Source: Paulinella micropora (taxonomy: Eukaryota; Cercozoa; Imbricatea; Euglyphida; Paulinellidae). From it: a stretch of 64,000 nt of DNA. Shown here piece by piece: positions 29,901-38,129 of the stretch. Positions within the stretch are counted from its first letter, which is position 1; each line of letters begins with the position of its first letter. The stretch spans positions 177,501 to 241,500 of the forward strand of contig WBZZ01005849.1 in the NCBI GenBank assembly GCA_019918135.1. Reading direction: 5' to 3'. Both the position numbers and the translations under genes were made by a program. Below the pieces are notes generated by a model. The model searched no databases. It had not been told where the DNA came from and saw nothing but the letters and a program-made list of their open reading frames with translations.

Positions 29901-31163
29901 GGCGCTGCGGACTGCTACCCGGTCTGCACGGGTTGGGTGGACGGCTCCGTGGTGTGGGCGGCCGCCTCGGCCAAGGCGGCAGCGCCGGTGAACTCCACTC
30001 CAGCCGCTGGCGACTGTGCCGCGGCCTTCTGGGCCGCTGACTCGCTAGCGTCTTTGCGCCTGGCCGCGAGCTACCCCTGGCTGGCTTGGCTCCCTACCCA
30101 TAGCCTGAGCGCCGCGGTGCAGGGGCTGCTGTGCAGGCAGTGCCGTGGGTGGGCTGCGCAGCGGTCGCCCGCGCAGGAACTTGTGCTGCGCAACTGCCCT
30201 TACTACTGTGAACACGGGACCGGCTGGCAGTGTGCCTACCACGAGCTGCGCTGCGCGCCGTCGGCGAGCGACGACGCCTACGCGTGCTGGTCCGAAACCG
30301 ACCGGCTGTCTTGGTTCTCGGCGGCCGTGCCCGTGGCAGCGGTGAACAGCGCGCTTAGGGGTGAATGTGCGCAGTTGCAATTAGACAAGGGCGAGCTGTT
30401 TGTGTGCCGCGCGCCCCAGCGTGCGAACAATGTGTCCTCGTCCTCGCCGCCGCCGCCCCTGGTGGCTGGTGCCTGTTTCTTCTGGGTGGGCAGCACGCTC
30501 GACTATGAGCTGCCGGGGGTAACTCCAAACTACTGTGCACTCGGGGAGGTTCCGGCAGGCGGGGGGGTGCAAGCATGGCCGTTGGTGGTAAACAACAGCC
30601 TGTCAGTCGCTTTTACTTGCGGGGAAGGCTGGGCAGCCCAAGTGCGTTGTAGTCCGGGCCCTGTGCAGAGCGCGAATGGCACAGCTCCCAACGGCACCAA
30701 GTACGTGGGCGCGGTGTGCTGGTGGGGGGGTATGCTACCACCATCGTCGCCATCGTCGCCGTGCGGGTTGCTGCTGCCGTGGCCCATAGCCCCCGGCAGT
30801 GCGTGTCCCTTGCTGGTCCGCTACTGCACGCAGGCACGCCCGCGCCCGCAGCCGCTGGACAAACAGCTGCGGCGGGGGTGGCCCTTGTTGCAGACCCCGG
30901 GTTGCTCTGCGGACGGGGCGGTCCCGTCTACCTTCCCGGCCTGCCCTCTCTCGGCGAACGTGAGCTGTGGGAGCCGCCTGTGCCAGCCGCAGCTACCAAC
31001 CCCGCCAGACCCGGGGCTGGAGCCGGCACAGCTGGCGGCCTGGTGGGAGTGCGCTCGCTTACATCCGTGGGCAAGACCCCCCCCGGCTGTCCCTGGCGTG
31101 CAACGGCAGCAAGATTACGTGTGTGGGGACCTCGGCAGATTACGCATGTGTGTCTACCCCTGA
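26817..31163 (+). CDS. giant EGF-like secreted protein, block 2
   Basis: A ~1,430-residue frame without its own ATG start (opens TTG). It contains a calcium-binding EGF domain near its N-terminus (CLDVDECALRTHDCHPNATC followed by NLVGSFNCTC) and an FG-GAP/VCBS-like calcium motif (GDLDLDGLDDVV near 27545). A second EGF-like module lies near 28800 (EGALCLLVDTWPRCACRAG), and many dispersed Cys and N-glycosylation sequons follow. Protein-like sequence leaves this frame at the C8 run 31077-31084 and continues in the next block. Likely an exported or virion-surface glycoprotein with an adhesive role. Confidence 0.65.
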   Translation: MNSLISTCYLDGTGLEVWQVLCDVRNSDVNTRLKYDFSKCQGPRNTSSCAVSCQRGYSGGNVTLQCPRDVALLSGAGTIPVYSTWNVSGCLDVDECALRTHDCHPNATCTNLVGSFNCTCPSNGQWLTDPTWQGHTELGCVSYVCQRQLPNSSMMVGDQCRWLAPDGRECTLYCAVGYGDNTEGAGVTYSCPGGVLRASNSEGLVCHALQPWELRLDLGELPFDTLLSVKAGKLLFREPGLAMGDLDLDGLDDVVLAYQVSGSDQMTTYAFVYSSVWRQSFTFVLSEEALHGALQVRDGAVWGVTLEAAEAAAPRLVARLRVWLWSSAPLSTPGIRWADVPPPGVAGAGAGVLLPPGCRLLLAPLQTLAPVDSSSSNQQRALWFTVSPCAAGSLAVEWSSEALAGETAPAEPLVENGLYSWAGGSRLAYAGELLPGSRAGSATVWSEALGGQNVDDLGLLGYCNLQVWLQAAAPSADNADVPLYVFRERKLWEPTFVSEQVEQCLVIPLQGIALVVLNSGALIMLSPSNASNPRQSTYLVDVIAREVQQVSYCSPSTWPNLRLAALGAGGRWVRYLRQDPENPRMSFELDVSMPLPGSGEDIYTGTACWKLHHDERESCNILLVRLLSTVGPGLNTDLESFMYRVPVLKTSRSMIAPGVVRCEFVSCAEGALCLLVDTWPRCACRAGLVGDGVRFCVPRPPPLPAGRYYALLPQTGEFREASWWGDGQERVRTEERPLGTATVWSCGVSTGLQDPQTLCKYSPSCRAPASASGLSSSELVQLREKNPELQLTCPDGARLWFRYQRTDAGGPAPPGCAYLFNYDRWPAVVGPEPALLDAALVWSALGAPSPSQRSGGLVEVSAETVAAAELCAQARAGAGSLSCSFPFRLGRSGQPGGGRFCELLPRVEMPCGPAGLRIACKQVEAPSTVSLGVWNCSGELAGLFWLRHERVPSEALGGGCRLLRGAVSRPGVDFNCTFPLRVAPADSRGGNSFCELAPAPVLGASWLELVCDDVGAGARWCSGSTKTAGAADCYPVCTGWVDGSVVWAAASAKAAAPVNSTPAAGDCAAAFWAADSLASLRLAASYPWLAWLPTHSLSAAVQGLLCRQCRGWAAQRSPAQELVLRNCPYYCEHGTGWQCAYHELRCAPSASDDAYACWSETDRLSWFSAAVPVAAVNSALRGECAQLQLDKGELFVCRAPQRANNVSSSSPPPPLVAGACFFWVGSTLDYELPGVTPNYCALGEVPAGGGVQAWPLVVNNSLSVAFTCGEGWAAQVRCSPGPVQSANGTAPNGTKYVGAVCWWGGMLPPSSPSSPCGLLLPWPIAPGSACPLLVRYCTQARPRPQPLDKQLRRGWPLLQTPGCSADGAVPSTFPACPLSANVSCGSRLCQPQLPTPPDPGLEPAQLAAWWECARLHPWARPPPAVPGVQRQQDYVCGDLGRLRMCVYP

Positions 31164-32901
31164 CAGCCCGTGGCGGTTTGTGCAGTGCAAGCTCGACTAC
31201 TTGCGCCTACTGCTCGCGGAGCCCTGTGCCAGCCTCCTGGCCGCCTGTCCGGCAGACCCGCCGCGCCCCGTTGCCAGAGGAAACTGGACGACGCGACGGG
31301 AGCGCGCGGCCCCCGACGGCACTTGTCTGTGGTCAGAACAAGAGCAGGGCTGGCGCTGGCCACAGGCAGCGCTCTTGGAGGCCTTGCAAGGGCGGGGTTT
31401 CAGCTACTGTGTACTGCGGAGAGGGGAAGGGACCGCTCTGCTGGCGGGAGCCGCCCTGCCCCCAGCCTGCGCACCTCCCCCCGCCCAAAGTTGGGCGGGG
31501 CTGCCGTTGATCACAAGCCAGAAACTCGAGCGTGCGAGCAGCTCCGGCGGCCTGCTGGTGCCTTGCGGCCAAGGTATTATCCACTGTGTCCCCCAAGACT
31601 TCTGTCGGGCCTTGCAGTGCGTGAATGAGTGTGAGCTAGACGGCAGCTGCGGCGCCCTCGCGCTCCCCAGACTCCTGGGGGGTAACTGGTGGCTGAGCTC
31701 CCTGGCGGGTCTTGGCAATTGGAGCGGTCGGACGACGGGAGGCAAGCCGGGTTGCTGGCTTAGTTCGGCGGAGCGCGCTGGCGCGGGGCTCAACCCTACA
31801 TGGTGCTCTGTAATGCAGACCCAGTGTCGTGCGCACTGCCAAGTGGCCGAAGAAGCGGTAACTGGTGCTGTTGGCACGACGGAAGAAGCGGTAACTGGTG
31901 CTGTTGGCACGACGGAAGACGACGATTCCTCCTCCGGGTCGGGGTCCGGGTCGTCGCGCGTATCTCAGCCCGTGGGACTAGCTCCAGCCCTGGAGGACGA
32001 TGGCCTGTGCTTGCAGGCTTTTTATCACGCGGCCAGCCTTCGGTGTGGGCGCACGGACATCAGCTGCGAGCTGGTCACAGAGGAATTCCTGCGGCGGAAA
32101 CAGCTGGACCCGACCCTGCTCAGGGCGCTGAGGCTAGACATGACACTAAACCTGCGCCGGCCGGGAGACTATATCTATTGTCAGCACAATAGCAGTCTCT
32201 ACCCCAGCGGTCCGGCCACTGCTGCTGTCTCCTGTCCTGCTCTGCTGACAGGCTTTCTGCTCGCGCCCGACCGCTGCGGCTACTTGGCCGGGGTTTGCAA
32301 CGACCTGGGCGGGGGCGTGTTCTGTGCGCCGGGCTTTGTGCGCGACAGGTGGCGCGATCCTTACTGCACCAAGCGCGGGCTAGTAGACGAGGGAGACAGG
32401 GGGTTAATGAGCTGTGATTGCGGCGTGCACTGGAACCCCATCGGCCAAGGGCTGTTGCCCGCGTCTTTGGCCCGGCGCAGCTGCTTGTTGCAGGAACAGG
32501 ACCTGCAGAGGACCGAGCCCCTGGCCAAGCTGCGCGCCTGCCTCGCCTCCTTGCAAAACTTTTCGCTGCCCTCCGCCCCTGCCGCGGGCATGGACTGCGG
32601 CTCCAGGGGCCTGGTCTCGCCCGACGAACTTCTCTTGGTTTGGCTGGAGCAGCAGCTGCCAGATTTTGGTTCCAGGCTCTTACTGCTCGATCACTATGTG
32701 CGGGGAACGGACCCTGCGCCCTCGGTCGACCTGCCCCCCGCCCTGCGCCGCTATCTGGCCAGCCTGTGGGGCTTCGGGCTAAACCCCAAGCTAGAAGTGA
32801 TAGAGTACAACAAGGCACTGTCTTCCAGCGGGGATAACGACCGGCGCCACTGGTGTCTAGGCGCGGACGGAGGCGGGGGGTTGTGCCCATCTGCGCGGTA
32901 G
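30967..32901 (+). CDS. giant EGF-like secreted protein, block 3
   Basis: Meaningful from about 31085, where it takes over after the C8 run; the first ~40 codons are antisense-like overlap with block 2. It is Cys-rich, with CVNECELDGSC near 31618, and contains an 11-residue tandem duplication (EEAVTGAVGTT twice, 31849-31914). It loses its character at the G6 run 32875-32880 and is continued by block 4. No independent start codon with context is seen. Confidence 0.6.
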   Translation: MGAACASRSYQPRQTRGWSRHSWRPGGSALAYIRGQDPPRLSLACNGSKITCVGTSADYACVSTPDSPWRFVQCKLDYLRLLLAEPCASLLAACPADPPRPVARGNWTTRRERAAPDGTCLWSEQEQGWRWPQAALLEALQGRGFSYCVLRRGEGTALLAGAALPPACAPPPAQSWAGLPLITSQKLERASSSGGLLVPCGQGIIHCVPQDFCRALQCVNECELDGSCGALALPRLLGGNWWLSSLAGLGNWSGRTTGGKPGCWLSSAERAGAGLNPTWCSVMQTQCRAHCQVAEEAVTGAVGTTEEAVTGAVGTTEDDDSSSGSGSGSSRVSQPVGLAPALEDDGLCLQAFYHAASLRCGRTDISCELVTEEFLRRKQLDPTLLRALRLDMTLNLRRPGDYIYCQHNSSLYPSGPATAAVSCPALLTGFLLAPDRCGYLAGVCNDLGGGVFCAPGFVRDRWRDPYCTKRGLVDEGDRGLMSCDCGVHWNPIGQGLLPASLARRSCLLQEQDLQRTEPLAKLRACLASLQNFSLPSAPAAGMDCGSRGLVSPDELLLVWLEQQLPDFGSRLLLLDHYVRGTDPAPSVDLPPALRRYLASLWGFGLNPKLEVIEYNKALSSSGDNDRRHWCLGADGGGGLCPSAR

Positions 32902-35900
32902 AGCCCGGGCGTGGCCTGCCTTTGTGTACAGTGCATTGCCCCAGCGGACTGGTCCCCGTGCCCGGGCCCGCGGACGCCAACGCGACCAAAACCGCGAGAG
33001 GCACGCGCGGCTGGGCCTGCGCGCGCCCCGACTCCACAGCCGCGCCAGCCTGCTGGCTGCAGTGGCCAGGAGTGCGTTGGCGCGATGTTGCTGCTGCTGA
33101 TGATGCGCCCCTGCGCCTGGAGCAGGCAGACTGGCAGCAGTTGGGTCCCTGCCGCCCCAACCTGTGGGTCGAGCGCACTGCCCACAGCCGGGTGGGCGGG
33201 CTAGGGCTTGCCCAGCTAAGGATTGGCGAGGCCGACAAATTGCGCTGCTACGAAGATGTTCGCTGCCAGGGGATAGTGGTCTTCAAGAACGGCGGAGTTT
33301 TCTTTAGCGATCGGCCCCTCAACTATCCGCTGGACTTTCTGCTCAGTGCGGACCCCGGCCGCTCACACTGGCTGAGCGCCGACCGGGAATCGAGGTACTT
33401 TATGCACCCCGTGCCACAGCAGCAATTGTGGGTGGAGGGTGACGAGCTAGTGTCCTCCCTGCCGCTGCAGACGGCCGCCTCGCTGGGGCTAGACCGCCGC
33501 GTCAACCAGCTCTGCCAACGCTTCCTTGACTGGGGGTGGCTCCGCGGCAATAACTGTGCCGCCGCGGCGCGCGGCGCGGTGTCGTTGCTAGAAAGCTGGC
33601 GCGCCCTAGCTGCCGCACACTCGCTGCCGCGTGACCCCGAGGGTACTGTCGCCACGGGCTTGCTGAGCAGCAATGACGAAGCCGATTGGCTGGCCAGGCT
33701 TTGCGGGGCAAACACAACCACCGCCTGCGCCGCCGCCACTGCGCTGCTAGGGAGCGGGGTGTTTGCTACTTACAACGCAACCAAGAGGACCGTGGGCTTC
33801 TGCGCGGAGCTGCTCAGGCTTCTGCGCGCAGACGGGCGCGGGGTGGGTGGGAGCGACTACGACAAGCCCCGCGCCTGGGTCGATAAGAGCGGCAGCAGCG
33901 CCTACTTTCGCGAACCCGCGCCCGGCTCCAGCAGCTCGCAGGCCTACACCCTCGTACGGCGCGCGCTGCTGCGCGTAGACCTAGAACGAGAGGCCAGCCG
34001 CGACGTGCTGCTGCGCCGGCACACGTTCCTAGCCCGCACGGGCGCACTAGTACCCAGGCTCTGCTGGAACAACTCTGACGGCACGGGCGATGTCGCCACC
34101 GCGTGTGCCCTGCACTGGGGGCTGCCCGACAGCTGCCGCACGGCGCGGGACCTGGACTTTACGCCAGCTCGTGAGGGTGGTGGGGGGCCCGCGGCGCTGC
34201 AGGCCTGGCTGCAGCAAAGCTGCGGAGCCAACACTTCTTCCCTGGCCGCCGGCAGGCGCGCGTGGCCGGGTGAGAGCGAACTAGTGAACAACGTCGCACA
34301 GCTAGTAGAGGACGGGCGGTCAGCCCGCGGGTACGCAGACTCACAACAGAGGCGCTTCCGAGAGGGTGAGCACCCTTTGGTAGTGACCGAAGTGGGACCC
34401 TACGCTCTCTTCCGCTATCACATCCCGGACTGGGGGGGGCTCAGACTCCGCCTCGAGGGGGTTAGCGAGCCCAGCACCTGCAACTGCCACTACGCGTTAC
34501 CTTCTCTAAGGGATGCACGCTCCGGTAAGCCCGCCGATGGAATTTGGGGCGGGGATGAACTGTTGTGGCATGGGGCCTTGCTCACGGAGGGAGCGGACGG
34601 CGCGCCGTGCTCTCGGTTGGTGTTCGCGTCCCCTTGGTCCTGGGCCGCCTACTGGTCCTGGCGCAACTGGGCGCTACTGGATGCCTTTACGCACTGGCCC
34701 AAACGCGTAACTCCGCGCTGGACAGACACCTGTACCGACCTGAACAAACCTCTTTGGCACCTAGAGCCCGTCCGCCTTCCAGGTGGAGACGGCGCCGGGG
34801 TCTGGACTAGCTGCTACCAGCCCCTCTGCCCGCAACCAGTGAGTGCCAGCTTCAACTGGGTCAGTTCCCAGCTGCAGACCCAGCAGGGGGAGGACCAAGG
34901 CCAACTACAGCAGACCCAGCAAGGCAGCAGTAGCTGGGCGGCCCCCGACCCTGAACCCGACTTGGTGCAGCGCGACACCAACCAGCCGCCCTGTGGTTGG
35001 GATCGCGGCCTGTGCCTCGCTCCGCAAGGCCGCTGCTCCTGCTACTCCGACTTCATGGCACTCCCCAACACCGACCCCTCCCTGCTCAGCCTCGGCCCCA
35101 ACGGCATCGCGCGCATCCCCCGCTCTTTGCGCGAGGATGCTTGCAGCCTTGACGTGCGCAGCGGCTGCCGAGCGGCCCAGTCGCAGGCCTCGGGCGTTAC
35201 GTGCAACAACAAGGGGCAGTGTGTCGTCGACTACCGCTTCGGCCAACGCACAGGCACCTGCCGCTGTGGCTCCTTCGTCTCGGTCGACGGCTCCGACTGC
35301 TACCAGTACTCAGAGGACGAACCGGAGTACTGCCTCAACCAACCCAACGCCGGCTTCCTCGACAACTACTACACCAGCCCCCCCCACGGCTACCCTGCCA
35401 GCTGCAACGTGCCCCCCCAGCGCTGCCTGCACGCCTTTGAGAGCAACGCCTGCCGCCGCTGGCGCGGCGCTCTGGTAGACAGGCGCGACTGCTTCGGCTG
35501 CAATTTACCCAGGCTAAAACTCAACATCCCCGACTCCCTGGCGCGCGGGGTCTGCGATCCTGCCATGGGTTGCTCCAAGTGCCTCGCCGGCTACTTCGGC
35601 ACCTACTGTGAGTACGTCACCCTGGCGGGGGGCTGCTTTGACCCCGCGGCCGCCGGCTCCGACACTCCCGCTGTCTGCGTCTGGAACTGGTACCTCGGCC
35701 AGTTCGAGGAGCTGCGCTACAGCACCATCGACACCGACCTACTTCGCGTTCCCCGCCTCTTCGAGAAACGACCCTGCGCCCTGCCCGCCTGCAACGGGCG
35801 CGGGGTCTGCCAGCAACAGCGCGCTTTCCCCGGGCTCGAACACGACTGGGACGTGCTAACACCCTTGCCAGACTTCAACTACCGGCTTAACAGGTTACTC

Positions 35901-36341
35901 TTCGACGCCTACCGGCTCAACTTACAACAAGAAGAACAAGCGGAGGCTAGCCTGCGCGCCGCCGCGCTGGGGCAGAGCTGCCTCTGCGAACAGGGCTACG
36001 GCGGGCGCTTCTGTGAGACCAGGGTCTGTGTCCCCGCCTGCCACCCAGCCGCCACCTGCGTCCTGCCCAAAGAAAACGGCGCAAGGCCCTTCTGCCGCTG
36101 CCCACTCGATTCTTCCAACCGCTGCCTCAGACCCGAACAAGACACCTGCCGCTGTGACGTCATGGCCTTCCACGACGAGGGTCTCCAGCCCTGGCCCGAA
36201 ATCTCCTGTGGGCCTGCCACCCATTCCTACCTACTCGCTACCCCCAACAGTTTCTACCGCTGGACCTGTGAGTGTGACTCTGGCTTCCAAAGCTGCGAGA
36301 GCGGTGTCTGCTGCTCTGAACCCTACTCAGAGTTCATCTAA
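32853..36341 (+). CDS. giant EGF-like secreted protein, block 4 (C-terminal)
   Basis: ~1,150 residues after the G6 run. It is very Cys-rich towards the end: NNKGQCVVDYRFGQRTGTCR, GRGVCQQQ, SCLCEQGYGGRFCETRVC, ACHPAATCVLPKENG with FCRCPLD. These are EGF-like pairs with the C-x-C-x5-G-x2-C spacing. It ends CESGVCCSEPYSEFI without a membrane anchor. A two-pass membrane protein gene follows 140 bases downstream. Together the four blocks span ~9.8 kb, one of the largest genes of the block if intact. Confidence 0.65.
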   Translation: MSRRGRRRGVVPICAVEPGRGLPLCTVHCPSGLVPVPGPADANATKTARGTRGWACARPDSTAAPACWLQWPGVRWRDVAAADDAPLRLEQADWQQLGPCRPNLWVERTAHSRVGGLGLAQLRIGEADKLRCYEDVRCQGIVVFKNGGVFFSDRPLNYPLDFLLSADPGRSHWLSADRESRYFMHPVPQQQLWVEGDELVSSLPLQTAASLGLDRRVNQLCQRFLDWGWLRGNNCAAAARGAVSLLESWRALAAAHSLPRDPEGTVATGLLSSNDEADWLARLCGANTTTACAAATALLGSGVFATYNATKRTVGFCAELLRLLRADGRGVGGSDYDKPRAWVDKSGSSAYFREPAPGSSSSQAYTLVRRALLRVDLEREASRDVLLRRHTFLARTGALVPRLCWNNSDGTGDVATACALHWGLPDSCRTARDLDFTPAREGGGGPAALQAWLQQSCGANTSSLAAGRRAWPGESELVNNVAQLVEDGRSARGYADSQQRRFREGEHPLVVTEVGPYALFRYHIPDWGGLRLRLEGVSEPSTCNCHYALPSLRDARSGKPADGIWGGDELLWHGALLTEGADGAPCSRLVFASPWSWAAYWSWRNWALLDAFTHWPKRVTPRWTDTCTDLNKPLWHLEPVRLPGGDGAGVWTSCYQPLCPQPVSASFNWVSSQLQTQQGEDQGQLQQTQQGSSSWAAPDPEPDLVQRDTNQPPCGWDRGLCLAPQGRCSCYSDFMALPNTDPSLLSLGPNGIARIPRSLREDACSLDVRSGCRAAQSQASGVTCNNKGQCVVDYRFGQRTGTCRCGSFVSVDGSDCYQYSEDEPEYCLNQPNAGFLDNYYTSPPHGYPASCNVPPQRCLHAFESNACRRWRGALVDRRDCFGCNLPRLKLNIPDSLARGVCDPAMGCSKCLAGYFGTYCEYVTLAGGCFDPAAAGSDTPAVCVWNWYLGQFEELRYSTIDTDLLRVPRLFEKRPCALPACNGRGVCQQQRAFPGLEHDWDVLTPLPDFNYRLNRLLFDAYRLNLQQEEQAEASLRAAALGQSCLCEQGYGGRFCETRVCVPACHPAATCVLPKENGARPFCRCPLDSSNRCLRPEQDTCRCDVMAFHDEGLQPWPEISCGPATHSYLLATPNSFYRWTCECDSGFQSCESGVCCSEPYSEFI

Positions 36342-36436
36342 CCTCCCCCCCCCCCCCTCCGGGGGAGAGGGGAGGAGAGAGAAGGGAAGGGGGGGTGGAG
36401 AGAGAGAGAGGGGGGATGCCGTTCCCTGTCCCCCCA

Positions 36437-36465
36437 CGCGGGCTGGGGCGCAAGCCCCAGCCCGC
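36437..36465. repeat. perfect GC-rich hairpin
   Basis: 12-base arms GCGGGCTGGGGC and GCCCCAGCCCGC around a 4-base loop, just before a small membrane protein gene. It is the intergenic member of the AGCCCGC palindrome family and may also act in transcript end formation of the EGF-like locus. Confidence 0.8.
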
Positions 36466-36479
36466 TATTTGTTTCAATA

Positions 36480-36776
36480 ATGACAAAAAAGGGGCGCATA
36501 ATTCTGGCCTGGACCAGCGCCATAGTCGCTGCCGTCCTGGCCTTGGCGATTTTACTTTACGCTTTATACAGGTGGGTCGTCCAAGACTCCAAATACATAG
36601 CGCTCGAAGAAACTACTAGTATTAGTAATAGTAGTAGTAGCAACAGCAGCACCTGCCAAGCCGTACAAACACCAGATCCCAAAATCAGACATTACACGCT
36701 GCTAGTGGATCTGTTTTTAGCTGCAATGCTGGCTTGGGTCTCTTTTAGTATATTCGTCTTGGCAAGCCAAGACTAG
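36480..36776 (+). CDS. small two-pass membrane protein
   Basis: 98 aa from the ATG at 36480. Hydrophobic helices lie at residues ~8-31 (ILAWTSAIVAAVLALAILLYAL) and ~73-94 (LLVDLFLAAMLAWVSFSIFVL), separated by a Ser/Asn-rich loop with N-glycosylation sequons. The Ser run is encoded by a TAG/AGT-type microsatellite. It may anchor or accompany the large Cys-rich protein upstream, but this is only context. Confidence 0.65.
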   Translation: MTKKGRIILAWTSAIVAAVLALAILLYALYRWVVQDSKYIALEETTSISNSSSSNSSTCQAVQTPDPKIRHYTLLVDLFLAAMLAWVSFSIFVLASQD

Positions 36777-36876
36777 GGCCCGGCATTAAGAAAACTGTTT
36801 TTTTTTCTAATTAAAAAGAAATTTTATTAGTAGCGAGTAAGTCATCCCCCCATTTTAATGAGAGTCACTCGTCGGA

Positions 36877-36919
36877 TTACCTGGCCTTGGTCTTTTTGTC
36901 AAGACGAAAGCCTGCAAAA
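36877..36919 (-). pseudogene. 3' end of the gene split by the transposon
   Basis: On the minus strand this piece supplies the last codons and a TAA stop (36877-36879) of the gene whose main part lies at 46360-47035. Including one AAAA target copy, the frame passes from 46360 to 36915 without a shift. A TTTATT at 36823 offers AATAAA on the minus strand. Confidence 0.75.
36916..36919. repeat. target-site duplication AAAA (left copy)
   Basis: AAAA directly outside the left terminal repeat; AAAA at 46360-46363 directly outside the right one. One copy is exactly what the interrupted gene needs to stay in frame. Confidence 0.7.
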
Positions 36920-37909
36920 AACATCCACGACGCCTAAAAGTACTAGTCCCTTTTGCCTCAAGTGCATGAGGCAAATTGATAAAAGAGTGAGGCAAATTCC
37001 AGCAAGTTTTATGCTTGTTTTCTGTATTTTATTGATAATTAAACATTACTAGATAATAAAAAATGAAATTTAAATGAAATTTCAAGTTGGTAGGTAGTGA
37101 AAAGAAGCAAATATGGATGCAAAAAAAAGTGACATAGTGGCAAAATATTTGCCTCAAGTCTGCCTCGATTTTGCATCATTTTTGCATAAAAACTTATGTA
37201 ATTTTCAACAAATAACTTTGTTTTAATAAAATAATGAATTTATATATGATTTTGTTGCATTTTTCACAAGAAAATATTGGTGGCAGGTGGCACCTGGTGA
37301 CTCACATTTTCATGACTGGTGACAGTATTATTACACTAAGTCAAAATGGAAAAACATTAGTTCCAGCAAGTTTTATGTTTTTTTTTTATTGATAATTAAA
37401 CGTTACTAAATAATAAAAATTGAATTTACTATGAAATTTTCAACTTGATCGGTAGTGAAAAGAAGCAAATATAGATGCAAAAAAAAGTGACAGTGGCAAA
37501 ATATTTGCCTCAAGTCTGCCTCATTTTTGCATAAAAATTTATGTAATTTTCAACGAATAACTTTGTTTTAATAAAATAATGAATTTATGTATGATTTTGT
37601 TGCAATTGGCACAAGAAAATATTGGTGGCAGGTGGCACCAGGTGACTCACATTTTCGTGACGTCACAAAATTATTACACTAAGTTAAAATGGAAAAACAT
37701 TAAGCAAGCACGTCACAACACTTAATATATTGTTTTTCTTTCATAATTAATCATGGAGAATCTAAATATATATAGTTTATTATTAATAATAATAATATTA
37801 AGATCATTAACTTCAGTTGAAAATTGCCACATTATTTTTTCAAAATTTCCCTAAGTCATATATTAATACAACCAATACCGACTGTTTTCCAGCGCAGATT
37901 TAATTACAA
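36920..37909 (+). repeat. left 990-bp terminal inverted repeat
   Basis: It contains two diverged direct subrepeats of ~350 bp (about 36998-37358 and 37359-37703), each with a TTGCCTCAAGTCTGCCTC block. Several TTGCCTC/GAGGCAA copies lie near the outer end (36952-36990). Confidence 0.9.
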
Positions 37910-38129
37910 TTGATTTCAGTGATTATCAAAAGCGTATTTAAATTACACACATATATATATAATTAGCAACAAGTCTTTAATAAATTTGACTTCATTTTAC
38001 GCAAACACTGTTGAATAAAAAACTTCAAGTTGCCACTCACAAAGTCGAGTAAACTGGAGAGCTCAAAAGGTAAAATAAAATGGAGGAATTCAATAAGGAG
38101 ATGTGAAGCGTAAAAGAAAAAACAAAATA

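Noticed and set aside
27347..30837. Minus-strand and alternate-frame ORFs across the EGF-like locus
   Set aside because: Shadow frames of GC-rich coding sequence; Arg/Pro/Ala-rich and lacking the Cys patterning of the sense frame.
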